Below are positions 8,470 to 17,344 of a stretch of 64,000 nt of DNA, piece by piece. The stretch is from Paraburkholderia humisilvae (GTDB taxonomy: Bacteria > Pseudomonadota > Gammaproteobacteria > Burkholderiales > Burkholderiaceae): assembly GCF_902859855.1 (NCBI RefSeq), contig NZ_CADIKH010000021.1:1-64000 (forward strand), given 5' to 3'. The position numbers were made by a program, and so were the translations under genes. How positions within the stretch are numbered: the first letter of the stretch is position 1; each line of letters starts with the position of its first letter. Under the pieces are notes generated by a model that was given only the letters and a program-made list of their open reading frames with translations, made no database searches and had not been told where the DNA came from.

Positions 8470-9470
8470 GCCGGGCCGCGATGATTCTGTTGACGATCGG
8501 CGGCGCGCTGTTTGTCGCGCTGCTCGCGTGGCAGGGCTTCGGGTCGGTCGCGTCGACGCTGCTCACCGCGGGTTGGGGCCTCGCACTGGTCGCGGCGCTG
8601 CATCTGGTGCCGCTCGCGCTCGATGCGGGCGCGATTTCCGTGCTGTTCGACAAACGCCGCGATCCGCTCACCGAACGCGACGCGGTGTTCGCGCGCTGGA
8701 TCGGCGAATCGGTGAACAGCCTGTTGCCGGCCGGCCAGATCGGCGGGCCAGTGGTGATGGTGCGCCAGCTCGCGCAACGCGGCATGCCGATGCGCGATTC
8801 CGCGGCGGCGATTACCGTCAGCACGACGCTGCAGGCGATCGCGCAGATTGTCTTTGCGATGCTCGGGCTTTTGCTGTTCGGCGCATCGGCGTCGCACGGC
8901 GCATTCCATAACCTGCAGACCGCGGCGATGGTCGCGACGGCGGTGCTGGGTGCGATGGTCGTTGGCTTTTACATGGCGCAGCGTCGCGGCCTGTTTGGGC
9001 GTGCGCTGCGCGCGGTCTCGAAGGTGTTCGGCAAGCGTGACTGGTCATCGCTGACGATGCGCGCCGATGCGGTCGATGCCGCGGTGCACGCGCTATACGG
9101 CGAGCGCCGTCGCGTGGCTGCGAGTTTTGCATTGAGCCTCGCTGGCTGGATTGTCGGTACGGCCGAAGTGTGGCTCGCGCTGCGCTTTCTCGGCCATCCG
9201 GTCGACTGGGTCGACGCGCTGCTGCTCGAAAGCATCGGCCAGGCGATCCGCGGTGCGGCGTTCGCGATTCCCGGCTCGCTCGGCGTCCAGGAAGGCGGCT
9301 ATCTGCTGCTCGCGCCGCTCGTCGGACTGCCGCCGGAAGCGGCGCTCGCGCTGTCGCTCACGAAGCGCGCGCGTGAGCTGCTGCTTGGGTTGCCCGGGCT
9401 GCTCTATCTGCATTTCAGCGAAAGAAGCTGGCAACGGCGGCGCGCAACGCGCCTGCCGGCCACCGATTGA
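8466..9470 (+). CDS. Lysylphosphatidylglycerol-synthase-TM/HpnL-like membrane protein
   Basis: 334 residues starting at a GTG that overlaps the preceding stop. It has eight or more hydrophobic helices and the family's conserved pieces: L-L-P-A-G-Q-I-G-G-P near residue 90 and G-x-x-Q-E-G-G-Y-L-L-L in the last third (AIPGSLGVQEGGY). This UPF0104 family includes the HpnL transporter and the flippase half of MprF. In this operon it could move the new lipid across the inner membrane. Confidence 0.8.
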   Translation: MSRAAMILLTIGGALFVALLAWQGFGSVASTLLTAGWGLALVAALHLVPLALDAGAISVLFDKRRDPLTERDAVFARWIGESVNSLLPAGQIGGPVVMVRQLAQRGMPMRDSAAAITVSTTLQAIAQIVFAMLGLLLFGASASHGAFHNLQTAAMVATAVLGAMVVGFYMAQRRGLFGRALRAVSKVFGKRDWSSLTMRADAVDAAVHALYGERRRVAASFALSLAGWIVGTAEVWLALRFLGHPVDWVDALLLESIGQAIRGAAFAIPGSLGVQEGGYLLLAPLVGLPPEAALALSLTKRARELLLGLPGLLYLHFSERSWQRRRATRLPATD

Positions 9471-9503
9471 ATCTCCCGAAAACCAGAACAGGAATAACCG
9501 CGA

Positions 9504-10268
9504 ATGCGCGCCATCATTCTTGCTGCGGGCCTCGGCCTGCGTCTTCAACAGCAACCCGGCGAACAGTTTCCCAAATGCCTGCTGCGCTTCGACGGCATGA
9601 CGCTGCTCGAGCGCCATTTGCAGATGCTCGACGCGGCGGGTGTGCATGAGGTCGTGCTCGCGTTAGGCTTTCAGCCCGAGTCGGTGGAAGCGGAATTGAA
9701 GCGGATCGGCTGGCCCCGGCCGGTCGAGATCATGCTGAACCCGCGCTACGACCTGGGCAGCGTGCTGACCGTGCATACGGTGGCCGATGCGCTGACGCGT
9801 GGCGGTGACGTGCTGCTGATGGATGCGGACGTGCTCTACGACGAACGTATTCTGGCCGCACTGGTGGCAGGCGATCATGCAAACCGGCTGCTGATCGACC
9901 GCGACTTTGAAACGGGCGATGAACCGGTAAAGCTGTGCCTGAAAGACGGCGTGCCGGTGGAATTGCGCAAGCAGGTGGCGGCGAATCTCGCCTACGACAC
10001 GATCGGCGAGTCGGTCGGTTTCTTCCGTTTGCGCGAAGAGACCGCGCAGCGCTTCGCGCAGATCGTCGCCGGCTATATCGACAGCGGCCGTGCGAACCTG
10101 CCGCACGAAGAAGCGGTGCGCGACCTGCTGCTCGAACGCAGCCACGTGTTCGAAACGGCGGATGTGACCGGCGCGCCGTGGATCGAAATCGACTTCCCGA
10201 ACGACGTCGAGCGCGCGAGCGCCGACATTCTGCCGTTGCTGCAACCGCTGGTTGGCGCGCCGCGCTAG
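9504..10268 (+). CDS. MobA/LicC-type nucleotidyltransferase
   Basis: 254 residues with the sugar-nucleotide transferase signature at the N-terminus: M-R-A-I-I-L-A-A-G-x-G-x-R-L ... F-P-K-C-L-L. A metal-binding D-A-D (LLMDADVLYD) lies near residue 110, and a later E-I-D-F ends the fold. This family makes CDP-choline, CMP-aminoethylphosphonate, CDP-inositol or sugar nucleotides. Beside a CDP-alcohol transferase, a CTP-dependent enzyme that activates a head group is the best guess (inference). It follows the membrane protein by 33 bases. Confidence 0.8.
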   Translation: MRAIILAAGLGLRLQQQPGEQFPKCLLRFDGMTLLERHLQMLDAAGVHEVVLALGFQPESVEAELKRIGWPRPVEIMLNPRYDLGSVLTVHTVADALTRGGDVLLMDADVLYDERILAALVAGDHANRLLIDRDFETGDEPVKLCLKDGVPVELRKQVAANLAYDTIGESVGFFRLREETAQRFAQIVAGYIDSGRANLPHEEAVRDLLLERSHVFETADVTGAPWIEIDFPNDVERASADILPLLQPLVGAPR

Positions 10269-10367
10269 CGCGCGGTCGCCCTGTTTTGTCGCGCGGTTTC
10301 GTGACCGGTTACGTGTCGTGAACCGCGCTTCCATGCGCTGCCGCATGCGGTTGTCGCTCCGTCTGTT

Positions 10368-11771
10368 ATGCCTCTTGCCTTAGGCGCTTTCATCGTTCCT
10401 TTGATCGTCGCGTGTGCGATGTTCATGGAGAACGTGGATTCGACGGTCATCGTCACATCGCTGCCGGTGATTGCCCGCGACTTCGGCACCGACCCGATCA
10501 CGCTGAAACTGGCGGTCACGAGCTACGTGATCGGCCTTGGCGTATTCATTCCGATCTGCGGCTGGGTCGCAGACCGCTTCGGTTCGCGCACGGTGTTCCG
10601 CACGGCGATCGGCGTGTTCGTCGCCGGTTCGCTGATGTGCGCCGCCTCCACGTCACTCGCGACACTCGTCGCTGCGCGCTTCGTGCAAGGCGTCGGCGGC
10701 GCGCTGATGGTGCCGGTCGGGCGCATCATCATCTTCCGTTCGATGCCGAAGTCGGACTTCATTCGCGCGGTCAACTATCTGACGGTGCCCGCGCTGCTCG
10801 GACCGGTTATCGGCCCGCCGATCGGCGGCTTCATCACGACGTATCTGCATTGGCGGCTGATTTTTTTCGTCAACGTGCCGATCGGCATTTTCGGCATCTG
10901 GCTCACGAACCGTCATATCCAGAACTTGCGCGAGCCGCATCCCGGGCCGCTCGACGGGTTCGGCTTCGCGCTGTCCGCGAGTGGCGCGGCGCTGCTGATG
11001 CTCGGGTTGTCGCTGATCGGCAGTGGCCTCGTTTCGGGCACCGCGACGTTCATCATGTGTGTGTCGGGCGCCGCGCTGCTATTCGTCTATTGGCTGTATG
11101 CGAGCCGTGTCGAAGCACCGGTGCTCGACTTGCGGCTGCTGCGCATCCCGTCATTTCATGCGAGTGTCGTCGGCGGTTCGCTGTTTCGCATCGGTCTCGG
11201 CGCGGTGCCGTTTCTGCTGCCGCTTGCGTTGCAGGAAGGACTGGGCATGACGGCGTTCAAGTCCGGGTCGATTACCTGCGCATCGGCGTTCGGCGCGATC
11301 TTCATGAAGACGATCGCGTCGCCGGTGCTCGCCCGCTTCGGCTTTCGCACCGTGCTGATGGTTAACGCGGCGTTCGCGGGCTGCGCGATTGCGATCTACG
11401 GGCTGTTCTTTCCAGGCATGCCGCATTGGCTGATCTGGTGCATCGTGCTGGTTGGCGGCATCTTTCCGTCGCTGCAGTTCACGTCGCTGAACTCGCTCGC
11501 GTATGCGGATATTCCAGGTCGCGATATCAGCCGCGCGACCGGTGTGTCGAGCGTGATCCAGCAATTGTCGCTGGGTCTGGGCGTGACCATCGCCGGCATC
11601 GTGCTGCAGGTTTCGCATGTATTGCAAGGGCACAAGACGATCGTCTGGTCCGACTTCTGGCCGGCCTTTCTCGTGGTCGGCCTGTTCTCGTGTGCATCGA
11701 TTCCGATCACCCGGCGCCTGCCGCACGGCAGCGGCGACGAACTCGCGCGTGGCAAACGGGGCACGGCGTAG
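10368..11771 (+). CDS. DHA2-type major facilitator exporter
   Basis: 467 residues with about 13-14 hydrophobic helices. It has the N-terminal D-S-T-V of DHA2 pumps (ENVDSTVIVTSLP), motif A as G-W-V-A-D-R-F-G-S-R, and motif C as G-P-V-I-G-P-P-I-G-G, which marks proton-driven antiporters that export drugs or metabolites. The substrate is not predictable. It starts 100 bases after the lipid operon on the same strand and could be co-transcribed. Confidence 0.88.
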   Translation: MPLALGAFIVPLIVACAMFMENVDSTVIVTSLPVIARDFGTDPITLKLAVTSYVIGLGVFIPICGWVADRFGSRTVFRTAIGVFVAGSLMCAASTSLATLVAARFVQGVGGALMVPVGRIIIFRSMPKSDFIRAVNYLTVPALLGPVIGPPIGGFITTYLHWRLIFFVNVPIGIFGIWLTNRHIQNLREPHPGPLDGFGFALSASGAALLMLGLSLIGSGLVSGTATFIMCVSGAALLFVYWLYASRVEAPVLDLRLLRIPSFHASVVGGSLFRIGLGAVPFLLPLALQEGLGMTAFKSGSITCASAFGAIFMKTIASPVLARFGFRTVLMVNAAFAGCAIAIYGLFFPGMPHWLIWCIVLVGGIFPSLQFTSLNSLAYADIPGRDISRATGVSSVIQQLSLGLGVTIAGIVLQVSHVLQGHKTIVWSDFWPAFLVVGLFSCASIPITRRLPHGSGDELARGKRGTA

Positions 11772-11941
11772 CGCGGTAACAGGGCCGACCGCGACGCGGC
11801 ACGCTGCACCGCTGCACCGCAGCATACGCGACACACGCATGCGGCGGGGTTCGCAACGGCGCATGGGCATGTTATAAGCGCAAGGCAGGCTTTCTCACGA
11901 ACGTTTGAGAATCGTGTATTCCTTGTCTTGGAGGACAGCCC

Positions 11942-13672
11942 ATGGCGGCAAATAACAAAGCGAAACTCTCCATCGCGGGCCTGGCATTTGCCGGGCTCGT
12001 GTCCATTTCGGCGGCCTTTCTCGAGGCCACGCCGGTTTATGCGAAGGGCCCCGCGAAGCAGCCGGCGGTGCTTTCCGCCTCGGCGATTGCGGTTGCGGAT
12101 AAATACAGTGCGGACGCCGCGGAACAGATCTTCAAGGAAGGCGGCAATGCGGTCGATGCCGCGGTCGCGATTGCATTCACGCTGGCGGTGACCTATCCGG
12201 AAGCGGGCAATATCGGCGGCGGCGGTTTTATGACGCTGTACGTGAACGGCAAGCCTTACTTCATCGACTATCGCGAGCGCGCGCCGCTTGCCGCGACTCG
12301 CACGATGTACCTCGACGAGCAGGGCAACGTGATCAAGGGCAAGAGCCTGTTCGGTTACTACGCGGTCGGTGTGCCGGGCACCGTGGCCGGAATGTGGGAG
12401 GCGCAGCGGCGCTTTGGCCGGCTACAGTGGAAGCAGGTGCTTGCGCCCGCGATCCACTATGCGCGCGATGGCTTCGTCGTCGACGAGCAGTTGGAGCAGC
12501 GCCGCGACAATGCCGCGAAAGACTTCGAGGGCAAGACGAACTTCGACACCTACTTCGGCGCCATGAAAGCGGGCGAGACCTTCAAGCAGCCCGATCTTGC
12601 CGCGGTGCTCACGCGCATCGCAAACCATGGCGCGAAGGAGTTCTACGACGGCAAGACCGCGGACCTGATCGCCGCATCGATGCAAGGGCACGGGCTGATC
12701 ACGAAGCGCGACCTGCACGACTACCGAGCGGTCTGGCGTCAGCCGGTCGAGGCGAACTGGAACGGTTACCGCGTGATCACCGCGCCGCCGCCGAGTTCGG
12801 GCGGCGTCGGTCTCGTGCAGTTACTGAAAATGAAGGCGGACCTGAAGCAGGACTTCAACGGCGTCAAGCTGAATTCGCCGCAGTACATCCATCTGATGGC
12901 GGAGATCGAAAAGCGCGTGTTCGCGGATCGCGCGCAATACCTGGGCGATCCGGACTTCTACAAGGTGCCGGTTGCCCAACTGACCGATGACGCCTATCTT
13001 GCGAAGCGCGCGGCCGAAGTCAATCCGGATGCGCCGTCCGACACGAAGAGCGTGCAGCCGGGGCTCGGCACGTCGATGCCCGAAAAGGCGGAGACGACGC
13101 ACTTCTCGGTGATCGACAAATGGGGCAATGCGGTATCGAACACGTATACGATCAACGGCTATTTCGGCTCGGGCGTCGTCGCGCAAGGCACCGGCATCGT
13201 GCTTAACGACGAAATGGACGACTTCGCATCGAAGCCGGGGGTGCCGAACATGTTCGGCGTGGTCGGTAGCGACGCGAATGCGATCGAACCGAAAAAACGC
13301 CCGCTTTCGTCGATGACACCGACCATTCTGACCAAAGACGGCAAGGTGTCGCTCGTGATTGGCACGCCCGGGGGCTCACGGATCTTCACGACGATTTTCC
13401 AGGTGGTCAACAACGTGTACGATTTCAACATGCCGTTGAAAGATGCCGTTGCCGCGATGCGCTTTCACCATCAACTGCTGCCGCCGAACGCGATCTTCTG
13501 GGAGCCGTACGCGCCGATCGACGGTGATCTTGCGAAGCAGATCGAAGCAAAAGGCTATGTGCTGCAAGGCCAGAACTTCAACGGCGACGTTCAGGCGATC
13601 AAGATTGACGGCGATACGCCGAACCCTGTGTCCGACCCGCGCGGCCGCGGCGTTACACGTGTGATCCAGTAA
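11942..13672 (+). CDS. ggt: Gamma-glutamyltransferase
   Basis: A 576-residue periplasmic proenzyme that cleaves gamma-glutamyl bonds (glutathione) and self-processes into two subunits. A signal peptide covers about the first 34 residues. The heavy chain holds the E-A-G-N-I-G-G-G-G-F segment and R-E-R-A-P substrate loop. The autocleavage Thr is the first Thr of TTHFSVIDKWGNAVS, near residue 384. The light chain has D-E-M-D-D-F and the P-L-S-S-M-T-P motif. All expected catalytic parts are present and the length is normal. AGGA lies nine bases before ATG 11942. It is a single-gene unit. Confidence 0.95.
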   Translation: MAANNKAKLSIAGLAFAGLVSISAAFLEATPVYAKGPAKQPAVLSASAIAVADKYSADAAEQIFKEGGNAVDAAVAIAFTLAVTYPEAGNIGGGGFMTLYVNGKPYFIDYRERAPLAATRTMYLDEQGNVIKGKSLFGYYAVGVPGTVAGMWEAQRRFGRLQWKQVLAPAIHYARDGFVVDEQLEQRRDNAAKDFEGKTNFDTYFGAMKAGETFKQPDLAAVLTRIANHGAKEFYDGKTADLIAASMQGHGLITKRDLHDYRAVWRQPVEANWNGYRVITAPPPSSGGVGLVQLLKMKADLKQDFNGVKLNSPQYIHLMAEIEKRVFADRAQYLGDPDFYKVPVAQLTDDAYLAKRAAEVNPDAPSDTKSVQPGLGTSMPEKAETTHFSVIDKWGNAVSNTYTINGYFGSGVVAQGTGIVLNDEMDDFASKPGVPNMFGVVGSDANAIEPKKRPLSSMTPTILTKDGKVSLVIGTPGGSRIFTTIFQVVNNVYDFNMPLKDAVAAMRFHHQLLPPNAIFWEPYAPIDGDLAKQIEAKGYVLQGQNFNGDVQAIKIDGDTPNPVSDPRGRGVTRVIQ

Positions 13673-13785
13673 CACTTTGAGCGCACGTCGTGCTTCGGCG
13701 TGCGCTGCGCGCCGTCGCAGTGTAGTCAACGGCAGCCGCTCTCGTGTGGCTGCCGTTTCGCATTGGGGTGAAGGAGGAGCGCACG

Positions 13786-14235
13786 ATGGCCCGCAACCCG
13801 AACACGTCCGGGCAACAACCCGGCTCCGTCGACGCGCGCATCGAATCGCGCATCGAATCGCGCATCGAATCGCGCATCGAATCGCGCATCGAATCGATCA
13901 ACGCGGTGACGCTTGCGACTGCTGACATGGCGCGTGCGGTGCGTTTCTATGCGGCACTTGGCTTTCCATTCGCGTATGGCGGTCCTGATGCGGACTTTAC
14001 GTCGTACGCGCTCGGCGGATCTCATCTGAACCTGATCGCGCAAACGCATGGGCCGATCAACGGGTGGGGGCGCGTGATCATTCACGTGTCCGACGTCGAC
14101 GCATTGTATCGACGCGCGCTCGATGCGGGCCTTGCCCCGGAGAGCGCACCGGCCGACGCGTCCTGGGGCGAACGCTATTTCCATATCCAGGACCCGGACG
14201 GGCATCAATTGAGCTTCGCAAAACGGCTGCGGTAA
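13786..14235 (+). CDS. VOC (glyoxalase/bleomycin-resistance) family protein with RIES repeats
   Basis: 149 residues. Start at ATG 13786 with an excellent AAGGAGGAG at 13771-13779; the longer frame from 13744 is ignored. Residues 18-37 are five tandem copies of Arg-Ile-Glu-Ser, then a standard single VOC domain begins (I-N-A-V-T-L-A-T-A-D-M). The metal-site positions are weak: the usual first His is replaced by Thr and a C-terminal H-Q-L-S is present, so it may bind a ligand rather than act as lyase. It stands alone downstream of ggt. Confidence 0.8.
   Translation: MARNPNTSGQQPGSVDARIESRIESRIESRIESRIESINAVTLATADMARAVRFYAALGFPFAYGGPDADFTSYALGGSHLNLIAQTHGPINGWGRVIIHVSDVDALYRRALDAGLAPESAPADASWGERYFHIQDPDGHQLSFAKRLR
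13837..13896 (+). repeat. 12-bp coding minisatellite, 5 perfect units
   Basis: Five exact tandem copies of CGCATCGAATCG inside the VOC gene, each coding RIES. A unit of 12 keeps the frame, so copy-number change would only lengthen the charged linker. Confidence 0.95.
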
Positions 14236-14359
14236 ACTTTGCGGACACCCAGGTTCGATGACAGCGCGCTGACAGGTAACACGACTGACACCTCGCGCAT
14301 CGATAATCGACCTTTCGGCGCTGCCGTTCGAGGGCAGTGCGCAACCGTGGAGAAACGCG

Positions 14360-15286
14360 ATGAACGAGCTTGACCGTGAGTCCGACCCAATGTCGCTCGC
14401 CGCGCGCCAGCGGCGTTTCGAGGAAGACCTTATCGATGCGTACGATGAGGAACTGGAAATGGAAGTCGACGACCGCATCCTCGACGGCGCGGGCGCGATG
14501 ACCGACGAAGCGCGCGCATTACGTAAGCACTATTTTCGTGAGCTGTTCCGGTTGCAGGGCGAACTGGTGAAGCTGCAGGACTGGATTGTGCAGACCGGCC
14601 ACCGGATGGTGGTGATCTTCGAAGGTCGCGACGCGGCCGGCAAAGGCGGTGCGATCAAACGCATCACACAACGGCTGAACCCACGCGTATGCCGCGTTGC
14701 GGCGCTGCCGGCGCCGAACAATCGCGAACGCACGCAATGGTATTTCCAGCGTTACGTGAGCCATCTGCCGGCGGGCGGCGAAATGGTGCTGTTCGATCGC
14801 AGCTGGTACAACCGCGCAGGCGTCGAGCGCGTCATGGGCTTTTGCAACGACGCGGAGTACGAAGAGTTTTTTCGCTCGGTGCCGGAGTTCGAAAAGATGC
14901 TCGTGCGCAGCGGCATTCAGATTGTCAAATACTGGTTTTCGATTACCGACGAAGAACAGGAAATCCGCTTCCAGGCGCGTATTCACGATCCGCTGAAGCA
15001 ATGGAAGCTGAGCCCGATGGACCTCGAAAGCCGTCGCCGCTGGGAAGCGTACACGCAGGCGAAGGAAGTGATGCTGCAGCGCTCGCATATTCCGGAGGCG
15101 CCGTGGTGGGTCGTGCAGGCAGTCGACAAGAAGCGGGCGCGCCTGAACTGCATTCATCACCTGTTGACCCAGGTGCCGTACAACGAAGTCGAGCATGCGC
15201 CGATTTCGCTGCCTGAGCGGGTGCATCATCCGGAATACATCCGGCAGCCGGTGGCGGCCGAGATGATCGTGCCCGAGCTGTATTGA
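14360..15286 (+). CDS. ppk2: Polyphosphate kinase 2 (PPK2)
   Basis: 308 residues. PPK2 moves phosphate between polyphosphate and nucleoside di- or triphosphates in the cytoplasm. The P-loop is F-E-G-R-D-A-A-G-K-G-G (about residues 83-93), the Walker B with lid is L-F-D-R-S-W-Y-N-R-A-G-V-E (about 143-155), and W-K-L-S-P-M-D follows, typical of class I enzymes. It converges on the phosphate transporter gene across a shared strong terminator, so the two phosphate functions are adjacent but on opposite strands. Confidence 0.93.
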   Translation: MNELDRESDPMSLAARQRRFEEDLIDAYDEELEMEVDDRILDGAGAMTDEARALRKHYFRELFRLQGELVKLQDWIVQTGHRMVVIFEGRDAAGKGGAIKRITQRLNPRVCRVAALPAPNNRERTQWYFQRYVSHLPAGGEMVLFDRSWYNRAGVERVMGFCNDAEYEEFFRSVPEFEKMLVRSGIQIVKYWFSITDEEQEIRFQARIHDPLKQWKLSPMDLESRRRWEAYTQAKEVMLQRSHIPEAPWWVVQAVDKKRARLNCIHHLLTQVPYNEVEHAPISLPERVHHPEYIRQPVAAEMIVPELY

Positions 15287-15342
15287 ACGACGCGTTGTCA
15301 GGGCGCGGACACGGCCGCACCGGCACGCAGGCCTCAAATAGC

Positions 15343-15379
15343 AAAGCGCGGCGGAGTTTGTTCTCCGCCGCGCTTTTTT
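15343..15379. terminator. Strong bidirectional intrinsic terminator
   Basis: A near-perfect 14-bp stem (AAAGCGCGGCGGAG paired with CTCCGCCGCGCTTT) with a 6-base loop. T-rich on one side and A-rich on the other, it lies between the convergent ppk2 and pit genes and should stop both. Confidence 0.9.
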
Positions 15380-15412
15380 GTTGCCGCCGCGCCGATGGGC
15401 CGCGACGCCCGA

Positions 15413-16999
15413 TCAGAACAGATTGCGGAACAGCCAGTACAAGCCCGCCGACAACGCGATCGACACGGGTAGCGTCAGCACCCATGCGAGCACGAGACTG
15501 CGTACGGTGCCCCACTGCAGGCCCGAGCCGTTCGCCGCCATCGTGCCGGCGACGCCCGACGACAGCACGTGCGTCGTCGATACCGGCAGGCCATAGGCAT
15601 CCGCCGCACCGATCGTCAGCATCGCGACGACTTCGGCCGAAGCGCCTTGGCCGTAGGTCAGATGCTGCTTGCCGATCTTTTCGCCAACCGTGACGACAAT
15701 GCGTTTCCAGCCAACCATCGTGCCCAGCCCCAGTGCGATCGCGACCGCGACCTTCACCCATGTCGGGATGAATTTGGTCGCATTGTCCATCTGTTTCCTG
15801 AAGTTTTCGATCGCCTTCACGTCGTCAGGGGCGAACTCGGGCGTCTTCGCCTTGAGCATCAGGCGGATCGCTTCGGACGCAATGTACATGTCGTTACGGA
15901 CATTGTTGACGCTGTCCTGCGGCACGTTCGCGAGCGACCCCGATGCGCCGACCTGCTGGCCGATGCGCTCCGACAATTGCTGCAACGCGGGAATCGTGGT
16001 CGGTGACAGCTGGCGGGTCTGCACGAAGTGCTCGACATCGTTGCGCGGCGCGACCGACGGCGGCGCGCCGTTCGTGTACCGGCCGAACGCGGCGGCCGCC
16101 TGTTGCGACACAGCAAGGAAGGTCTGCGTTTGCGCGGGCGTGACCGCCTTGTTCAACGCATAGGCGGTGGGTACGGTGCCGATCAGGATCAGCATGATGA
16201 GACCCATGCCTTTCTGGCCGTCGTTCGAGCCGTGTGCAAACGACACGCCGGTGCAGGTGAGGATCAGCAGCGCGCGAATCCAGAACGGCGGCGGTTCCTT
16301 GCCGGCCGGTTCCTTATAGAGCGCCGGCACGCGCACGATGGCTTTCAGCACGAGCAGCAGCAACCCCGCTGCGAGGAAGCCGACGATCGGCGAAAACAAT
16401 AGCGATTTGCCGACGCCGAGTGCCTGGTTCCAGTCGACGCCGCTGGTGCCCGAAGCGCCGTGCATCAGCTGATTCATCAGGCCAACGCCGATGATCGAAC
16501 CGACCAGCGTATGCGAGCTCGACGACGGCAGGCCGAGATACCAGGTGCCGAGATTCCAGATAATGGCCGCGATCAGCAGCGCAAATACCATCGCAAAGCC
16601 GGCGCTGCTGCCGACCTGCAGGATCAACTCGACGGGCAGCAATTGCAGGATGCCGAACGCGACCGCACCGCTGGAAGTGAGGACACCGAGGAAATTCCAC
16701 GTGCCGGACCAGACCACCGCAAGGTTCGGCGATAGCGAATGCGTATAGATCACCGTGGCGACCGCATTGGCGGTGTCGTGAAAGCCATTGACGAACTCAA
16801 AGCCGAGCGCGATCAGCAGTGCGATACCGAGCAGCAGATACGGGAGGAACGAAGCTTGCCTGACGGCCTGCAGATCGTCGATCAGATGCGTCGCGCAATA
16901 GACCACGCCCGCGATGATGACCAGCAGAAAGATGATGAGGCCGACACTGCGGCCTTTTCCGGTTGCTGAACCCGCTTGCGGGAAGGAGAGTTCCGGCAT
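15413..16999 (-). CDS. pit: Low-affinity inorganic phosphate transporter (PiT family)
   Basis: 528 residues with about ten hydrophobic helices. Both PiT signature repeats are present: the N-terminal F-V-N-G-F-H-D-T-A-N-A-V-A-T-V and the later F-A-H-G-S-N-D-G-Q-K-G-M-G. A long hydrophilic loop of about 120 residues sits between the halves, as in E. coli PitA. ATG 16999 has AGGAGG nine bases upstream; a longer frame to 17074 lacks one. It imports metal-phosphate with protons across the inner membrane. Confidence 0.93.
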   Translation of the reverse strand: MPELSFPQAGSATGKGRSVGLIIFLLVIIAGVVYCATHLIDDLQAVRQASFLPYLLLGIALLIALGFEFVNGFHDTANAVATVIYTHSLSPNLAVVWSGTWNFLGVLTSSGAVAFGILQLLPVELILQVGSSAGFAMVFALLIAAIIWNLGTWYLGLPSSSSHTLVGSIIGVGLMNQLMHGASGTSGVDWNQALGVGKSLLFSPIVGFLAAGLLLLVLKAIVRVPALYKEPAGKEPPPFWIRALLILTCTGVSFAHGSNDGQKGMGLIMLILIGTVPTAYALNKAVTPAQTQTFLAVSQQAAAAFGRYTNGAPPSVAPRNDVEHFVQTRQLSPTTIPALQQLSERIGQQVGASGSLANVPQDSVNNVRNDMYIASEAIRLMLKAKTPEFAPDDVKAIENFRKQMDNATKFIPTWVKVAVAIALGLGTMVGWKRIVVTVGEKIGKQHLTYGQGASAEVVAMLTIGAADAYGLPVSTTHVLSSGVAGTMAANGSGLQWGTVRSLVLAWVLTLPVSIALSAGLYWLFRNLF

Positions 17000-17344
17000 G
17001 GCGTGTACCTCCTGGATGGTCGCGTGAATAAACGATGCTGAGTGGCAAGTGTGTCGACAGCATGACAAAGGCATGACCGAGATGCCGCGCTAAAAACTGA
17101 CAAATGCACCCATTGAATCTGCGATTAAATGGGCGGGTAAGGGCGGGGTTCGCAGTGGAACTGCTGGGTCCGGTTCAACGGCGGCGTGGTCAGCTGGGGA
17201 TGTGGAAAAACCTCCATAGCGTACAGCGCGGCAAGGATAAGCTGGTAGAATTTTTACCGCATTAAGCACGTCATACTCACCGAACGTCGGTGCGCGCATC
17301 GATTGGGTGTCCTTGTCTCCCGCAGTTCTTTGCCCAGGTGGCAG

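Noticed and set aside
13726..14478. Ser/Arg-rich ORF opposite the VOC gene
   Set aside because: Antisense shadow; its FDAR repeats come from the minisatellite.
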